From: an uncultured Eubacteriales bacterium
Lineage (GTDB): Bacteria; Bacillota; Clostridia; Oscillospirales; Oscillospiraceae
Length of the DNA: 38,666 bases
Assembly: GCA_900549485.1 (NCBI GenBank)
Contig: UROG01000024.1
Location: forward strand, 1 to 38,666
Direction of reading: 5' to 3'
In this document: in pieces, positions 22,405 to 33,103 of the stretch
How positions within the stretch are numbered: the stretch's first letter is position 1
How the letters are laid out: each line of letters opens with the position of its first letter
The notes under the pieces: model-generated
Database searches by the model: none
Told to the model about the DNA's origin: nothing
Seen by the model: the letters and a program-made list of their open reading frames with translations, nothing else
Made by a program: the position numbers and the translations under genes

Positions 22405-22590
22405 TTAATAGAAGCGCTTATTCTTGTTCTTGCGTGCTGCTTCGGACTTTTTACGACGCTTGACGCTGGGGCTCTGGTAATACTCCTTTTTTCTAAGGTC
22501 AGCCAGAACGCCGGACTTTGCGCAGCTTCTCTTAAATCTTTTAAGAGCGTTGTCCAGAGACTCGTTTTCCTTGACGTAAATTTCAGACAT
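22405..22590 (-). CDS. rpsU: 30S ribosomal protein bS21
   Basis: 61 residues, the usual size for this small basic protein of the 30S platform near the anti-Shine-Dalgarno end of 16S rRNA. The sequence shows the family's ESLDNALKRFKR core, RKKEYYQSPS, and a Lys/Arg-rich tail (KRRKKSEAARKNKNKRF). GGAGGGAGGG precedes the ATG. It has its own consensus promoter in the short gap after leuS and a terminator downstream, so it is a single-gene unit between the leuS operon and the surface-protein island. Confidence 0.97.
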   Translation of the reverse strand: MSEIYVKENESLDNALKRFKRSCAKSGVLADLRKKEYYQSPSVKRRKKSEAARKNKNKRFY

Positions 22591-22658
22591 TTATTTCCCT
22601 CCCTCCAAACACGCCATGCGGCGCTTAAAGGGCCAACAATCGGCTTGTTAACGGATGC

Positions 22659-22687
22659 ATTATACCGGTTTTTTCCGCACTTGTCAA
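22659..22687 (-). promoter_or_regulatory. Consensus sigma-A promoter of rpsU
   Basis: On the minus strand a perfect TTGACA (22687-22682), a 17-nt spacer and a perfect TATAAT (22664-22659), only 4 nt past the leuS stop codon. Confidence 0.92.
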
Positions 22688-22690
22688 CAA

Positions 22691-25204
<2,514 letters not shown>

Positions 25205-25350
25205 AATGCTCTCATCCTTTTATAATTTTTCCTGATTCATCCGGAGTTTTTTGGAAAGCTCTGCGGCGTTTCCCGCAGCCGGCAAAATGCGCGGCGTGAC
25301 GCTTTCCCCTGACCAAAGCCCGACGGCTTCGGTTAATGCGTCTGCCCCCA

Positions 25351-25713
25351 TTATTGGGGGCTTGGAAGGGATGAGAGAGCCACCTCTTCGCTGTCGCTCC
25401 AAAGGCGTTCAAGATTGTAGAATTTTCTGGCCTCGTCGGTGAAAACGTGAACAATTACGCTTCCGAAGTCCATCAGCACCCAGATGTCCGAACGCAGACC
25501 TTCGCGGCGGATGGGCGGCTCGCCGGATTCCGACAGCGCCTTGTCAACCTCGTCCACAAGCGCCTTGATATGCGTCGTGGATGAACCGTGGCAGATGACA
25601 AAATAGTCCGCAATGACGGTCTGCTCTGCGGTTTTGAGTATTTTGACGTCGTTTGCCTTCTTGTTTTCCAGCGCGCTGGCGGCAACATAGGCTATTTCAG
25701 CGGGAGTAAGCAT
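25351..25713 (-). CDS. rsfS: Ribosomal silencing factor RsfS
   Basis: 120 residues. RsfS (YqeL/YbeB) binds uL14 and blocks subunit joining during starvation. Family landmarks: DVKILKTAEQTVIADYFVICHGSS (near 21-45), ALSESGEPPIRREG, WVLMDFGSVIVHVF and ARKFYNLERLW, with the conserved D-Y-F and V-H-x-F. It begins 12 nt after nadD/yqeK, the standard Firmicutes order nadD-yqeK-rsfS. A CCCCCA/TGGGGG hairpin with an ATAA loop overlaps the stop codon, without a T run. Confidence 0.95.
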   Translation of the reverse strand: MLTPAEIAYVAASALENKKANDVKILKTAEQTVIADYFVICHGSSTTHIKALVDEVDKALSESGEPPIRREGLRSDIWVLMDFGSVIVHVFTDEARKFYNLERLWSDSEEVALSSLPSPQ

Positions 25714-25725
25714 TTTGTATCCTCC

Positions 25726-26892
25726 TTACAGACATTCGTTTTTATACCATTCATATGCTTCGGCGGTGCGCGGGTGCGGCTCGATCCCGTGTGAGCGCAC
25801 TTCCTCAAGGCTCATTCTCAGTCCCAATACAAGCGCCTTGTCCAGATCGTCATACGCAAGCTCACGCAGTCTGTCAACGCCGGGAAAATCACGGTTAGGC
25901 TCAATATAATCGGCAAGGTATATGATCTTCTCAAGCAGCGTCATATCCGGCTTGCCGGTGGTATGCCAGCGGATGGCGGCCGCGATATCCTCGGACACGC
26001 CGAACAGATCCTTTGCAAGAGCGGCGCCCGTTATCGCGTGGAGAAGCTTGACGTTGTCAAGCTCGGATTTGTCGCAGACTATACCATATTTTCTGCACAA
26101 ATTCAAGTGCTCGTTATAACTGAGACGCTTTGTGATATCGTGCAGTATTGCGGCCTCGGCGGCGGCCTCCGCGTCCTCGCCGTACTGCATCGCAAGAAGC
26201 ACCGCCTCGCTCTCGCAGCCGGCCACATGGGCAAGCCGGTTTGAGGAGAGGTACGGCATCACCTCGCCGCGCAGCCACGTAAGCTCCGGCAGAGCGCCGT
26301 AATAGTTGTTCTTTATAATGGAAGCATATACCTCTGCTCTGAGCGTATCGGAGCCCATGCGCCTCGGCAGCCATGCGCGTATCTCGGTGGAGCTCATCGG
26401 CAGCGGGACGTGACCGAGTATGCGTATTCTCGCACCGTATTTCCTCTCGTACTCCTCCTTGCGCAGGTTAAGCTCGTACCTGTCGTCCTCCTCGCGGGGC
26501 ATTACAAGCAGCGTACACTGTTCAAACAGGTAGGGAAAGTTATACCATGCTTCAAAGGACATGAACATATCCGTACCGACAACGAGGGAAAGCTCACAAT
26601 CGGCGTATTCCTCGCGCAGCTTTGCGATCGTCTCGGCGGTATAGCTCTTGCCCTCGCGCAGGATCTCCATATCGGAAATTTCGGCACATTCTATGCCCTC
26701 AAAGTTGAGCCGGCACAGCTCAAGCCGCTGTGCGGGGGTGGGGCTGTCGGCAAAAATTTCCTTGTGCGGGGGGATACAGTCGGGGATTATCAGCAGCTTG
26801 TCGGGGGAAAACTCCTCCGCCGCGGCCTTGGCCGTCTCCAGATGTCCCAGGTGCGGAGGGTTGAAGCTCCCCCCGTAAACAGCGATTTTCAT
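25726..26892 (-). CDS. nadD: Fused nicotinate-nucleotide adenylyltransferase NadD and YqeK-type HD phosphohydrolase
   Basis: 388 residues with two enzymes in one chain. Residues 1-~200 are NadD, which makes nicotinate adenine dinucleotide from NaMN and ATP: GGSFNPPHLGH at 7-17, PPHKE at 41-45, VVGTDMF near 105 and the SSTEIR signature at 167-172. Residues ~212-388 are YqeK, an HD-domain enzyme that hydrolyses Ap4A: H222, the HD pair H251-D252, later His in LLHAITG and RWHTTG, and YLADYIEPNRDFPGV. The two are separate adjacent genes in Bacillus; fusions are known in Clostridia. The start overlaps the yhbY stop by one base (TAATG). Confidence 0.95.
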   Translation of the reverse strand: MKIAVYGGSFNPPHLGHLETAKAAAEEFSPDKLLIIPDCIPPHKEIFADSPTPAQRLELCRLNFEGIECAEISDMEILREGKSYTAETIAKLREEYADCELSLVVGTDMFMSFEAWYNFPYLFEQCTLLVMPREEDDRYELNLRKEEYERKYGARIRILGHVPLPMSSTEIRAWLPRRMGSDTLRAEVYASIIKNNYYGALPELTWLRGEVMPYLSSNRLAHVAGCESEAVLLAMQYGEDAEAAAEAAILHDITKRLSYNEHLNLCRKYGIVCDKSELDNVKLLHAITGAALAKDLFGVSEDIAAAIRWHTTGKPDMTLLEKIIYLADYIEPNRDFPGVDRLRELAYDDLDKALVLGLRMSLEEVRSHGIEPHPRTAEAYEWYKNECL

Positions 26893-27200
26893 TACTTCTT
26901 CTTGTCCTTTACAAGAACTATTTTAGGCTCTTTTTCGTTCCTTTTATACAGCACTATCTTTGTGCCTATCGCCTGTACCTCTTCCGCCTTGCAGGCGGCG
27001 GCAAGCTCGGCCAGCGCTTCACGCGGGCTGTATTCGCAGGTTTCGAGAACTCTGCCCTTGACGATCTCCCTTGCTCTCAGCGCATTGCTGACTGACTCGA
27101 CAAGCGCGTCGTTTATCCCGCCCTTGCCGACCTGAAATATGGTGTCTATCCCGGTGGCAATGGCGCGAAGCTGTGCGCGCTGCTTACTTGTTATCGGCAT
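26892..27200 (-). CDS. yhbY: YhbY family RNA-binding protein (CRM domain)
   Basis: 102 residues, a single CRS1-YhbY (CRM) domain that binds pre-50S ribosomal RNA. Landmarks: LTSKQRAxLRA-type start (ITSKQRAQLRAIA), VGKGGINDALVESV with the GxxG loop, LEAREIVKGRVLE-type strand, and QAIGTKIVLYKRN. GGAGGG lies 5 nt before the ATG. Its stop overlaps the nadD/yqeK start, so the pair is translationally coupled. It follows rdgB by 78 nt. Confidence 0.94.
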   Translation of the reverse strand: MPITSKQRAQLRAIATGIDTIFQVGKGGINDALVESVSNALRAREIVKGRVLETCEYSPREALAELAAACKAEEVQAIGTKIVLYKRNEKEPKIVLVKDKKK

Positions 27201-27278
27201 TTTTTCCCTCCACGCGGCATTGCCGCAAATTCAAATATTTCCGTTTTATCGTTCAGACGGCGCAAAGCTTACCGCCTG

Positions 27279-27878
27279 TTATTCCGCGGCTTTCATATAT
27301 TCATCAAGCTTCTTTATAAACTCCCGCAGCGCCTTGCCCCTGTGGGAAATTTCATTCTTTTCTTCGGGCGTAAGCTCCGCCATGCCCTTATCCGTGCATA
27401 GGGGATGGAACACCGGATCATAGCCGAAGCCGCCTTCTCCGTGCGGGGCGCGCATGATATAGCCTTCGCACTCGCCGCGGGCGCGGATGATGTCGCCGTT
27501 CGGCATGGTGCAGCATATACAGCAGACAAAGCGCGCGCTTCTGTCCTCGATGTTTTCCATTTTTTCCAGAAGGTAATTGTATCTGGCCGCGTCGGACGCA
27601 TCATGCCCGGGACCGTAGCGTGCGGAATACACTCCCGGTTCGCCGTTGAGCGCATCGACCTCAAGTCCGGAATCGTCCGCAAAGGCCGCAATACCCGTCG
27701 CCTCCGTCACGGCAGAGCATTTTAAATATGCGTTTTCCTCAAAGGTCGCGCCGGTCTCCTCGACTTCAAAATCGCACCCGGCGTCGCGCTGACCGATAAG
27801 CTCGATATCCATACCGGCGATAAGCTGCCTGAACTCACGCAGTTTGTTTTTGTTGTTGCTGGCAAGTATAAGCTTCAT
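27279..27878 (-). CDS. rdgB: XTP/dITP diphosphatase (RdgB/HAM1)
   Basis: 199 residues. It hydrolyses non-canonical purine triphosphates (dITP, XTP) to monophosphates, keeping deaminated bases out of DNA. Landmarks: ASNNKNKLREF at the N-terminus, FADDSGLEVDALNGEPGVYSARY with the catalytic Asp, GFGYDPVF, and SHRGKAL near the C-terminus. Its ATG overlaps the ftsY TGA by 3 nt (ATGA), so the two are coupled. This window also holds a DNA-deoxyinosine glycosylase (37270-37767), the second line against the same lesion. Confidence 0.96.
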   Translation of the reverse strand: MKLILASNNKNKLREFRQLIAGMDIELIGQRDAGCDFEVEETGATFEENAYLKCSAVTEATGIAAFADDSGLEVDALNGEPGVYSARYGPGHDASDAARYNYLLEKMENIEDRSARFVCCICCTMPNGDIIRARGECEGYIMRAPHGEGGFGYDPVFHPLCTDKGMAELTPEEKNEISHRGKALREFIKKLDEYMKAAE

Positions 27879-28780
27879 TTGAACAGCGCCTCCACAAAAG
27901 TCTGTGCGTCAAAGGGAATAAGATCGTCCATGCCCTCTCCGACGCCGACGTATTTGACCGGCAGCTTCAGCTCGCTTGCTATTGCGAAGACTATGCCGCC
28001 CTTTGCCGTGCCGTCAAGCTTCGTAAGCACGATGCCGGTAAGTCCGGCAGTATTGAGAAACTCTTTCGCCTGGATAAGCCCGTTCTGTCCGGTGGTCGCG
28101 TCAAGCACCATGAGCGTTTCGACTGAGGCGTCCGGCAGCTCGCGGTCAATGATGCGGCGCATTTTGGAAAGCTCATTCATGAGGTTTGCCTTGTTGTGCA
28201 GCCGTCCGGCGGTGTCAATGATGATAACGTCCGTGCCGCGTGCCTTTGCCGCGCAAATGCTGTCGTATACGACTGCGGCAGGGTCGCTGCCCTCCTCGTG
28301 GCGCACGATGTCCGCGCCCGAACGTTCCGCCCAGATATTGAGCTGTTCGCCCGCGGCGGCGCGGAATGTGTCGCCGGCGGCAAGCAGAACCTTTTTGCCT
28401 TCGCCTATAAGCTGGGCGGCAAGCTTGCCGATAGTGGTCGTCTTGCCGACGCCGTTGACCCCAACCATGAGAATGACGGAGGGCTTTGTGTCGAGCTTCA
28501 GCGACGTGTCGCCCGCGTCAAGAAGCTTCTTGAGTATCTTTATAAGTCCATCGCGGGCTTCCGCACCTTTGCGGTAGCGGTCTACCCATGTCGCCTTGCG
28601 CATTTCCTGGCAGACCTTTGCGGCGGTTGCGGCGCCGACGTCGCTCAGAACAAGCAGCTCTTCAAGATCGTCGTAAAAATCCTCATGGTCGGGAGCGTAG
28701 CCCTGAAACAGCGCCTCCAGCTCAACCATGTTGTTTCGCGTTTTGGCAAGACCGCCGAATACTTTGTCGAAAAATCCCAT
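27875..28780 (-). CDS. ftsY: Signal recognition particle receptor FtsY
   Basis: 301 residues from this start. FtsY docks the SRP-ribosome complex at the membrane. After a short N-terminus (MGFFDKVFGGLAKTRNN) and the N-domain helices comes the SRP-type GTPase: GVNGVGKTTTIGKLA (P-loop), DTFRAAAGEQL, DTAGR, TKLDGTAKGG, and GVGEGMDDLIPF at the end. The acidic A domain of the E. coli protein is missing, as usual in Firmicutes. The start at 28780 is preferred over an upstream in-frame one because GAGGAG lies 7 nt before it, inside the end of smc; the gap to smc is 4 nt. Confidence 0.96.
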   Translation of the reverse strand: MGFFDKVFGGLAKTRNNMVELEALFQGYAPDHEDFYDDLEELLVLSDVGAATAAKVCQEMRKATWVDRYRKGAEARDGLIKILKKLLDAGDTSLKLDTKPSVILMVGVNGVGKTTTIGKLAAQLIGEGKKVLLAAGDTFRAAAGEQLNIWAERSGADIVRHEEGSDPAAVVYDSICAAKARGTDVIIIDTAGRLHNKANLMNELSKMRRIIDRELPDASVETLMVLDATTGQNGLIQAKEFLNTAGLTGIVLTKLDGTAKGGIVFAIASELKLPVKYVGVGEGMDDLIPFDAQTFVEALFK

Positions 28781-28784
28781 ATTT

Positions 28785-31700
28785 TTACTCCTCAATAGTC
28801 TTCTGAGCGCTCTCAAGGTCAAGAGCGATAACGCTTGAGACGCCCTTCTCCTGCATCGTCACACCGTAGAGCATATCGGCCTCTTCCATGGTGCCGCGGC
28901 GGTGGGTGATGACAAGGAACTGCGTCTTGTCGGACATACGGCGCATATATGACGCGTATCTGCCGACGTTCGCCTCGTCAAGCGCGGCCTCTATCTCGTC
29001 CATAACGCAGAACGGCGTCGGGCGCACCTTCAAAATCGCAAAGTACAGCGCGATAGCCACAAACGCCATCTCGCCGCCGGACAGCAGGCTCAGCGTTGAA
29101 AGCGCCTTCCCGGGGGGCTGCACCTTTATCTCGATGCCGCAGTTGAGAACGTCGTTTTCGTCCTCAAGAACAAGCGCCGCCTTGCCGCCGCCGAACAGCT
29201 CCAGAAACGTCTGGCGGAAGGCGCTGTCTATCTCCTTGAAACGCTCCTTGAACAGAGCCGTCATTTCGCCGGTGATGTCGCTTATTATGCCGAGCAGCTC
29301 TTTCTTTGCCTTTTCTACATCGTCGCGCTGACCGGTAAGAAATTCATAACGGGTGTTGACGCGCTCAAACTCCTCTATCGAACCGAGATTCGGATTGCCG
29401 AGAGAGCTTATCTCACGCCGCTTCTCGGCGATGGACTTGTTGAGCTTTGAAAGATTTTCCACCGGCTGACGGAGCGACTCCGCGTCGCTGTGGCTCAGCT
29501 CGTAATTATCCCAGAGCTTGTCGAGAATCTGCTTTTCCTCCATTTCGGAGGCGAGCTTTTTCTGCTCTATGCGCCCGCAGCGCCGCTCAAGCTCTACTAT
29601 GTCGGCGTTGCGCTGCTGGGTTTCCTTGTCGTTGCGTGTACGCCTGCTCTCAAGTTCAAGCTTACCGGCAGTTATTTTTGCGATCTCGTCTCTTATCCCG
29701 GCGGACTTCGCGTTTATTTCGGCAAGAACGCTCTCTTTTTCGGCCTTCTGCGCCTTGAAATCCTCGATCCTGCGCCGGTGAGCGTCCGCCGCGCTCCTGC
29801 GCGCTTCGCTGTCGCCGGTGAGACTGTCAAGCAGCGTCTGAAGCTGGCTGACGGAATTTTCCGTTGCGCGGCTTTCCGCTTGCAGTGACGATATCCTTGT
29901 CTTGATCGCGGTCTGATCCTCAAGCGCCATGTCAAGCTGATATTTTACCGCCGCCAGTTCGGACTTCACTTTTTCTGCGCGCAGGTCGTATTCCTTCTCG
30001 CTCTCACGCAGCTTTTCACGCTGCTTTCTGAGCTTTTCAAGCTCGTTCGCCCGGGAGAGAACGCCAGTGCCCTTTGCGCTGCTGCCGCCGGTCATCGAAC
30101 CGCCCGAATTAATAAGCTGCCCGTCAAGCGTGACAATCCTCAGAGAATTGCCGCTGTTTCGGGACATGCGCACCGCATCGGGCAATGCTTCTGCAATGAC
30201 CGTTCTGCCAAGCAGATTTGCGATTATCCTGTCATATTTTTCGTCAAATTTTACAAGGTCGTATGCAACGCCTACAAAGCCCGGGTCGCGTTCGGGGGCG
30301 TTGGTCATGACGCTGCCGCGTATCGTGTCTATCGGCAGAAACGTCGCTCTGCCGCCGTCCTGACGCTTCAGAAGCTCGATAGCGGCGCTGCCGTCGCGCT
30401 GAGAGTCAACAACGATGTTCTGCGCTGCCGCGCCGAGCGCCGTCTCTATTGCAAGGGCGCACTCGTCGTCCGCACGGATAAGGTTTGCCACGGGCGCGTG
30501 TATGCCGCGCAGGTTTCCGCGGCTCTTTTCACGCATGACGGTTCTGACCGCCTTTGAAAAGCCCTCAAAATCCTTTTCCATTTCGGACAGCATATTGATG
30601 CGCCCGTCCATTGAGCGAGCGTCTATCTGGAGCTTTGTGAGCCTGTCGCTGATCTCGCCAAGCGCGTTTTCGCGGCTTTGCAGCTTCATCCGGCAGCCGG
30701 TCAGAACGTTTGCGTTCTCGCTTTCCTTCTCAGCAAGCTCCTTCAGCTGCTCCTCAAGCTCACCTATACGCGCCCTGCCGTCGCCGATACGTGCGGAAAT
30801 TTCGCCCGTGCGGCTTTCCTGCTCCTTGAGGTCGGCAAGCATACGCTCCATACTCTCGATGCTGCTTTTTATGTTCGCCTCGATAACGGCGATCCTGGCT
30901 TCACAGTCGCTTGCCTGCGCTTCTGCCACGGACAGGCGCTCTCTTGCCTGCTCGCTTTCAACGTCCTTGTCGCGCATACGCTCCGAAATACTGTCGGAGG
31001 AGGCGTAGAGCGCGGACAGCTCATATTTCGCCTTCTCAAGCTCGGCTTTGACCTGCTCGAACTCGGCGTTTACCGCGGCGGAATTGTCGTGGATCTTATC
31101 AAGCGTCGTCATCCATGCGGAAATTTCCTGCACGCGCAGCTCGTCGCGCAGCCTGAGATAGCGCTTGGCGATCTCCGACTGCTTTCTGAGCGGCTCGACC
31201 TGAATTTCAAGCTCCTCTATCTTGTCATTGACGCGGAGCAGATTGTCCTCGGTCTTTTCAAGCTTTCTCTCGGCTTCCTCCTTGCGGTAGCGGAAGCGGG
31301 AAATGCCCGCCGCTTCCTCAAAGACTTCGCGTCTGTCGGTACTCTTTGTGGAGACGATCTCGGCTATCCTGCCCTGACCGATTATCGAGTACCCGTCGCG
31401 CCCAAGACCGGTATCCATCAGCAGGCTGTTGATATCCTTGAGCCGCACAGCCTCTTTATTGATGTAATATTCGCTTTCACCGCTGCGGTAGTAACGGCGG
31501 GAGAGCATTATTTCGCTGCTGTCAAAATCAAAGATATGCGCGGAATTGTCGATGATCAGCGTGACCTGCGCATAGCCGAGCGCCCCGCGCTTTTCGGTTC
31601 CGCCGAAGATGACGTCCTCCATTTTCGTACCGCGCAGAGCCTTGCTGCGCTGCTCGCCCATCACCCACAGGATAGCGTCGGAAATGTTGCTCTTTCCTGA

Positions 31701-31802
31701 GCCGTTGGGACCGACAATGGCGGTTATGTCCTTTTCAAATGTGAGTCGGGTCTTGTCCGCGAAGGATTTGAAACCCTGTATCTCAAGAGCTTTTAAGTAC
31801 AA
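28785..31802 (-). CDS. smc: Chromosome segregation ATPase SMC, short-armed
   Basis: 1005 residues; bacterial SMC is usually ~1150-1200. SMC with ScpAB extrudes DNA loops and organises the chromosome. The N-terminal head has GPNGSGKSNISDA (Walker A, residues 31-43) and the Q loop in WVMGEQ. The first coil runs ~170-430, the hinge ~433-580 (GIHAPVANLI…GGSMTGGS), and the second coil ~585-815. Signature LSLLSGGE lies near 905 and Walker B FCVMDEIEAALDEANV just after. Both arms are shorter by a similar amount (~85-100 residues), so this is a balanced shortening, not a truncation. Start is TTG with GAGGT 8 nt upstream. rnc, the usual upstream gene, is absent; scpA/B are not in the window. Confidence 0.96.
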   Translation of the reverse strand: MYLKALEIQGFKSFADKTRLTFEKDITAIVGPNGSGKSNISDAILWVMGEQRSKALRGTKMEDVIFGGTEKRGALGYAQVTLIIDNSAHIFDFDSSEIMLSRRYYRSGESEYYINKEAVRLKDINSLLMDTGLGRDGYSIIGQGRIAEIVSTKSTDRREVFEEAAGISRFRYRKEEAERKLEKTEDNLLRVNDKIEELEIQVEPLRKQSEIAKRYLRLRDELRVQEISAWMTTLDKIHDNSAAVNAEFEQVKAELEKAKYELSALYASSDSISERMRDKDVESEQARERLSVAEAQASDCEARIAVIEANIKSSIESMERMLADLKEQESRTGEISARIGDGRARIGELEEQLKELAEKESENANVLTGCRMKLQSRENALGEISDRLTKLQIDARSMDGRINMLSEMEKDFEGFSKAVRTVMREKSRGNLRGIHAPVANLIRADDECALAIETALGAAAQNIVVDSQRDGSAAIELLKRQDGGRATFLPIDTIRGSVMTNAPERDPGFVGVAYDLVKFDEKYDRIIANLLGRTVIAEALPDAVRMSRNSGNSLRIVTLDGQLINSGGSMTGGSSAKGTGVLSRANELEKLRKQREKLRESEKEYDLRAEKVKSELAAVKYQLDMALEDQTAIKTRISSLQAESRATENSVSQLQTLLDSLTGDSEARRSAADAHRRRIEDFKAQKAEKESVLAEINAKSAGIRDEIAKITAGKLELESRRTRNDKETQQRNADIVELERRCGRIEQKKLASEMEEKQILDKLWDNYELSHSDAESLRQPVENLSKLNKSIAEKRREISSLGNPNLGSIEEFERVNTRYEFLTGQRDDVEKAKKELLGIISDITGEMTALFKERFKEIDSAFRQTFLELFGGGKAALVLEDENDVLNCGIEIKVQPPGKALSTLSLLSGGEMAFVAIALYFAILKVRPTPFCVMDEIEAALDEANVGRYASYMRRMSDKTQFLVITHRRGTMEEADMLYGVTMQEKGVSSVIALDLESAQKTIEE

Positions 31803-31840
31803 AAAAATAACCTCAAATACAAGTAATATAAAACCAATAA

Positions 31841-31869
31841 ATTATACAATACGCCCAAAACATTTTCAA
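31841..31869 (-). promoter_or_regulatory. Promoter of the smc-leuS gene block
   Basis: On the minus strand TTGAAA (31869-31864), a 17-nt spacer and a perfect TATAAT (31846-31841). The predicted start is ~30 nt before the smc TTG. Downstream gaps are short or overlapping down to rsfS, so one transcript is likely. Confidence 0.85.
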
Positions 31870-31912
31870 CGGGTAATATATGAATTTTCTGGATTTTTTT
31901 ACAGACAGAACG

Positions 31913-31945
31913 GGCAGCGGCAAAAACCGGCGTTTTGCCGCTGCC
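31913..31945. other. Perfect 13-bp hairpin upstream of the smc promoter
   Basis: Arms 31913-31925 and 31933-31945 with a 7-nt loop. There is no T run next to it on either strand. It lies between the ABC-operon terminator and the smc promoter and may be a backup terminator or an intergenic repeat. Confidence 0.5.
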
Positions 31946-32018
31946 GGAGACTGCGCATAAAACCGGTTATTCGCACAAAATTCAAATTTTCCAAAGAATT
32001 TCCATGAAACGCTTTGAA

Positions 32019-32052
32019 AAACTGAACTGGGCTGTCCAAAGACAGCCCAGTT
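32019..32052 (-). terminator. Terminator of the ABC transporter operon
   Basis: A perfect 12-bp stem (32025-32036 with 32041-32052) with a 4-nt loop is followed on the minus strand by CAGTTTTT. It begins 20 nt past the last permease stop. Confidence 0.9.
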
Positions 32053-32071
32053 GATGTAAAGAATATGTTTG

Positions 32072-33103
32072 TCAGCGGGTACTCTTGTCGTATGGGATAC
32101 CCTCCGCCTTGGGGGCGCGGGAGGATTTGGACGTGAATGCAAGAACAAGCAGCGTGATGACGTAGGGCAGCAGCCTGTATACATCGGAGCTTATGCCTGC
32201 CGCCGCGAGAGCGAACACGCCGTCGCCGTTGACGTCAAGCGTCGCGTAGGATGCGGCGATACACTTGAACAGACCGAACAGCAGTGCGCCGCCCGCAATA
32301 TTCAGCGGCTTCCAGTTACCGAATATCATGACCGCCAGCGCGAGGAAGCCGAAGCCCGCAACGTCGCCGTTGGCAGAGCAGTTCGCGGTAGTTACCGAGT
32401 AGACAAAGCCGCCCATACCGGCAAGCGCACCGGATATGCACACGCCCGCATAGCGCATTTTGTAAACGTTGATGCCCAGAGAATCCGCCGCCTGGGGGTT
32501 TTCGCCGCAGGCACGCAGACGCAGACCGAATCTGGTCTTATAAAGGATTATCGACAACACGATAAAGATGATGATGCATATGTAGGTCGTCAGATAAACT
32601 TTGTCGATGAACGTTTGACCGAAGAAGCCGAGCTTTGCTTTTTTATCAAAGCCGAACATGGTTTTTTTGATCATGAACCACGACGCCGAGTCGCCCTTGA
32701 GGAGCAGCAGCTCGTTCTGCTTTGCAATAAGACGCACAACGAAAAGCACCAGCGCGGGAGCAAGCATGTTGAGCGCCGTGCCGCCGATCGTCTGGTCGGC
32801 TCTGAGATTGATCGCCGCAAACGCCAGCAGCAGGGAAAAGACCGCGCCAAGCGCCGCGGAAACAAGCATCGCCAGCAGCAGGTAGCCTTGCAGCGTCATC
32901 CAGCTTCCGGCGGCCTTTGCCGCGTCGAACCATCCGGCGGACTGCATGATGCGCACAAAGCAGACGCCGATAAACGCGCCGAATATCATGATACCTTCAA
33001 GCGCAAGGTTGATTATACCGCTGCGCTCCGAGAAAACACCGGCGAGAGCCACTATCATAAGGGGGATGGCATAGATAAATGTTTGTCTTATAAGAAACGG
33101 CAT
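32072..33103 (-). CDS. Nucleoside-type ABC importer permease (NupQ/YufQ-like)
   Basis: 343 residues, strongly hydrophobic with ~8-9 transmembrane helices. It belongs to the permease family of BMP-dependent nucleoside and ribose-type importers: SERSGIINLALEGIMIFGAF near the N-terminus, TIGGTALNMLAPA mid-protein, then LRACGENPQAADSLGINV (the coupling-helix region that contacts the ATPase) and GLAGMGGFVYS. It is the third gene of a three-gene operon, overlapping the previous permease by one base. In Bacillus the equivalent complex (NupNOPQ) takes up guanosine and related nucleosides; substrate here is inferred by family only. Confidence 0.92.
   Translation of the reverse strand: MPFLIRQTFIYAIPLMIVALAGVFSERSGIINLALEGIMIFGAFIGVCFVRIMQSAGWFDAAKAAGSWMTLQGYLLLAMLVSAALGAVFSLLLAFAAINLRADQTIGGTALNMLAPALVLFVVRLIAKQNELLLLKGDSASWFMIKKTMFGFDKKAKLGFFGQTFIDKVYLTTYICIIIFIVLSIILYKTRFGLRLRACGENPQAADSLGINVYKMRYAGVCISGALAGMGGFVYSVTTANCSANGDVAGFGFLALAVMIFGNWKPLNIAGGALLFGLFKCIAASYATLDVNGDGVFALAAAGISSDVYRLLPYVITLLVLAFTSKSSRAPKAEGIPYDKSTR

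Noticed and set aside
25205..25350. T-box leader before leuS
   Set aside because: The gap lacks the T-box sequence and antiterminator, and no intrinsic terminator precedes the start. leuS appears to be read with the upstream genes.
25220..25402. A 60-codon minus-strand frame between rsfS and leuS
   Set aside because: It overlaps the rsfS end, lacks a ribosome site and shows no family features.
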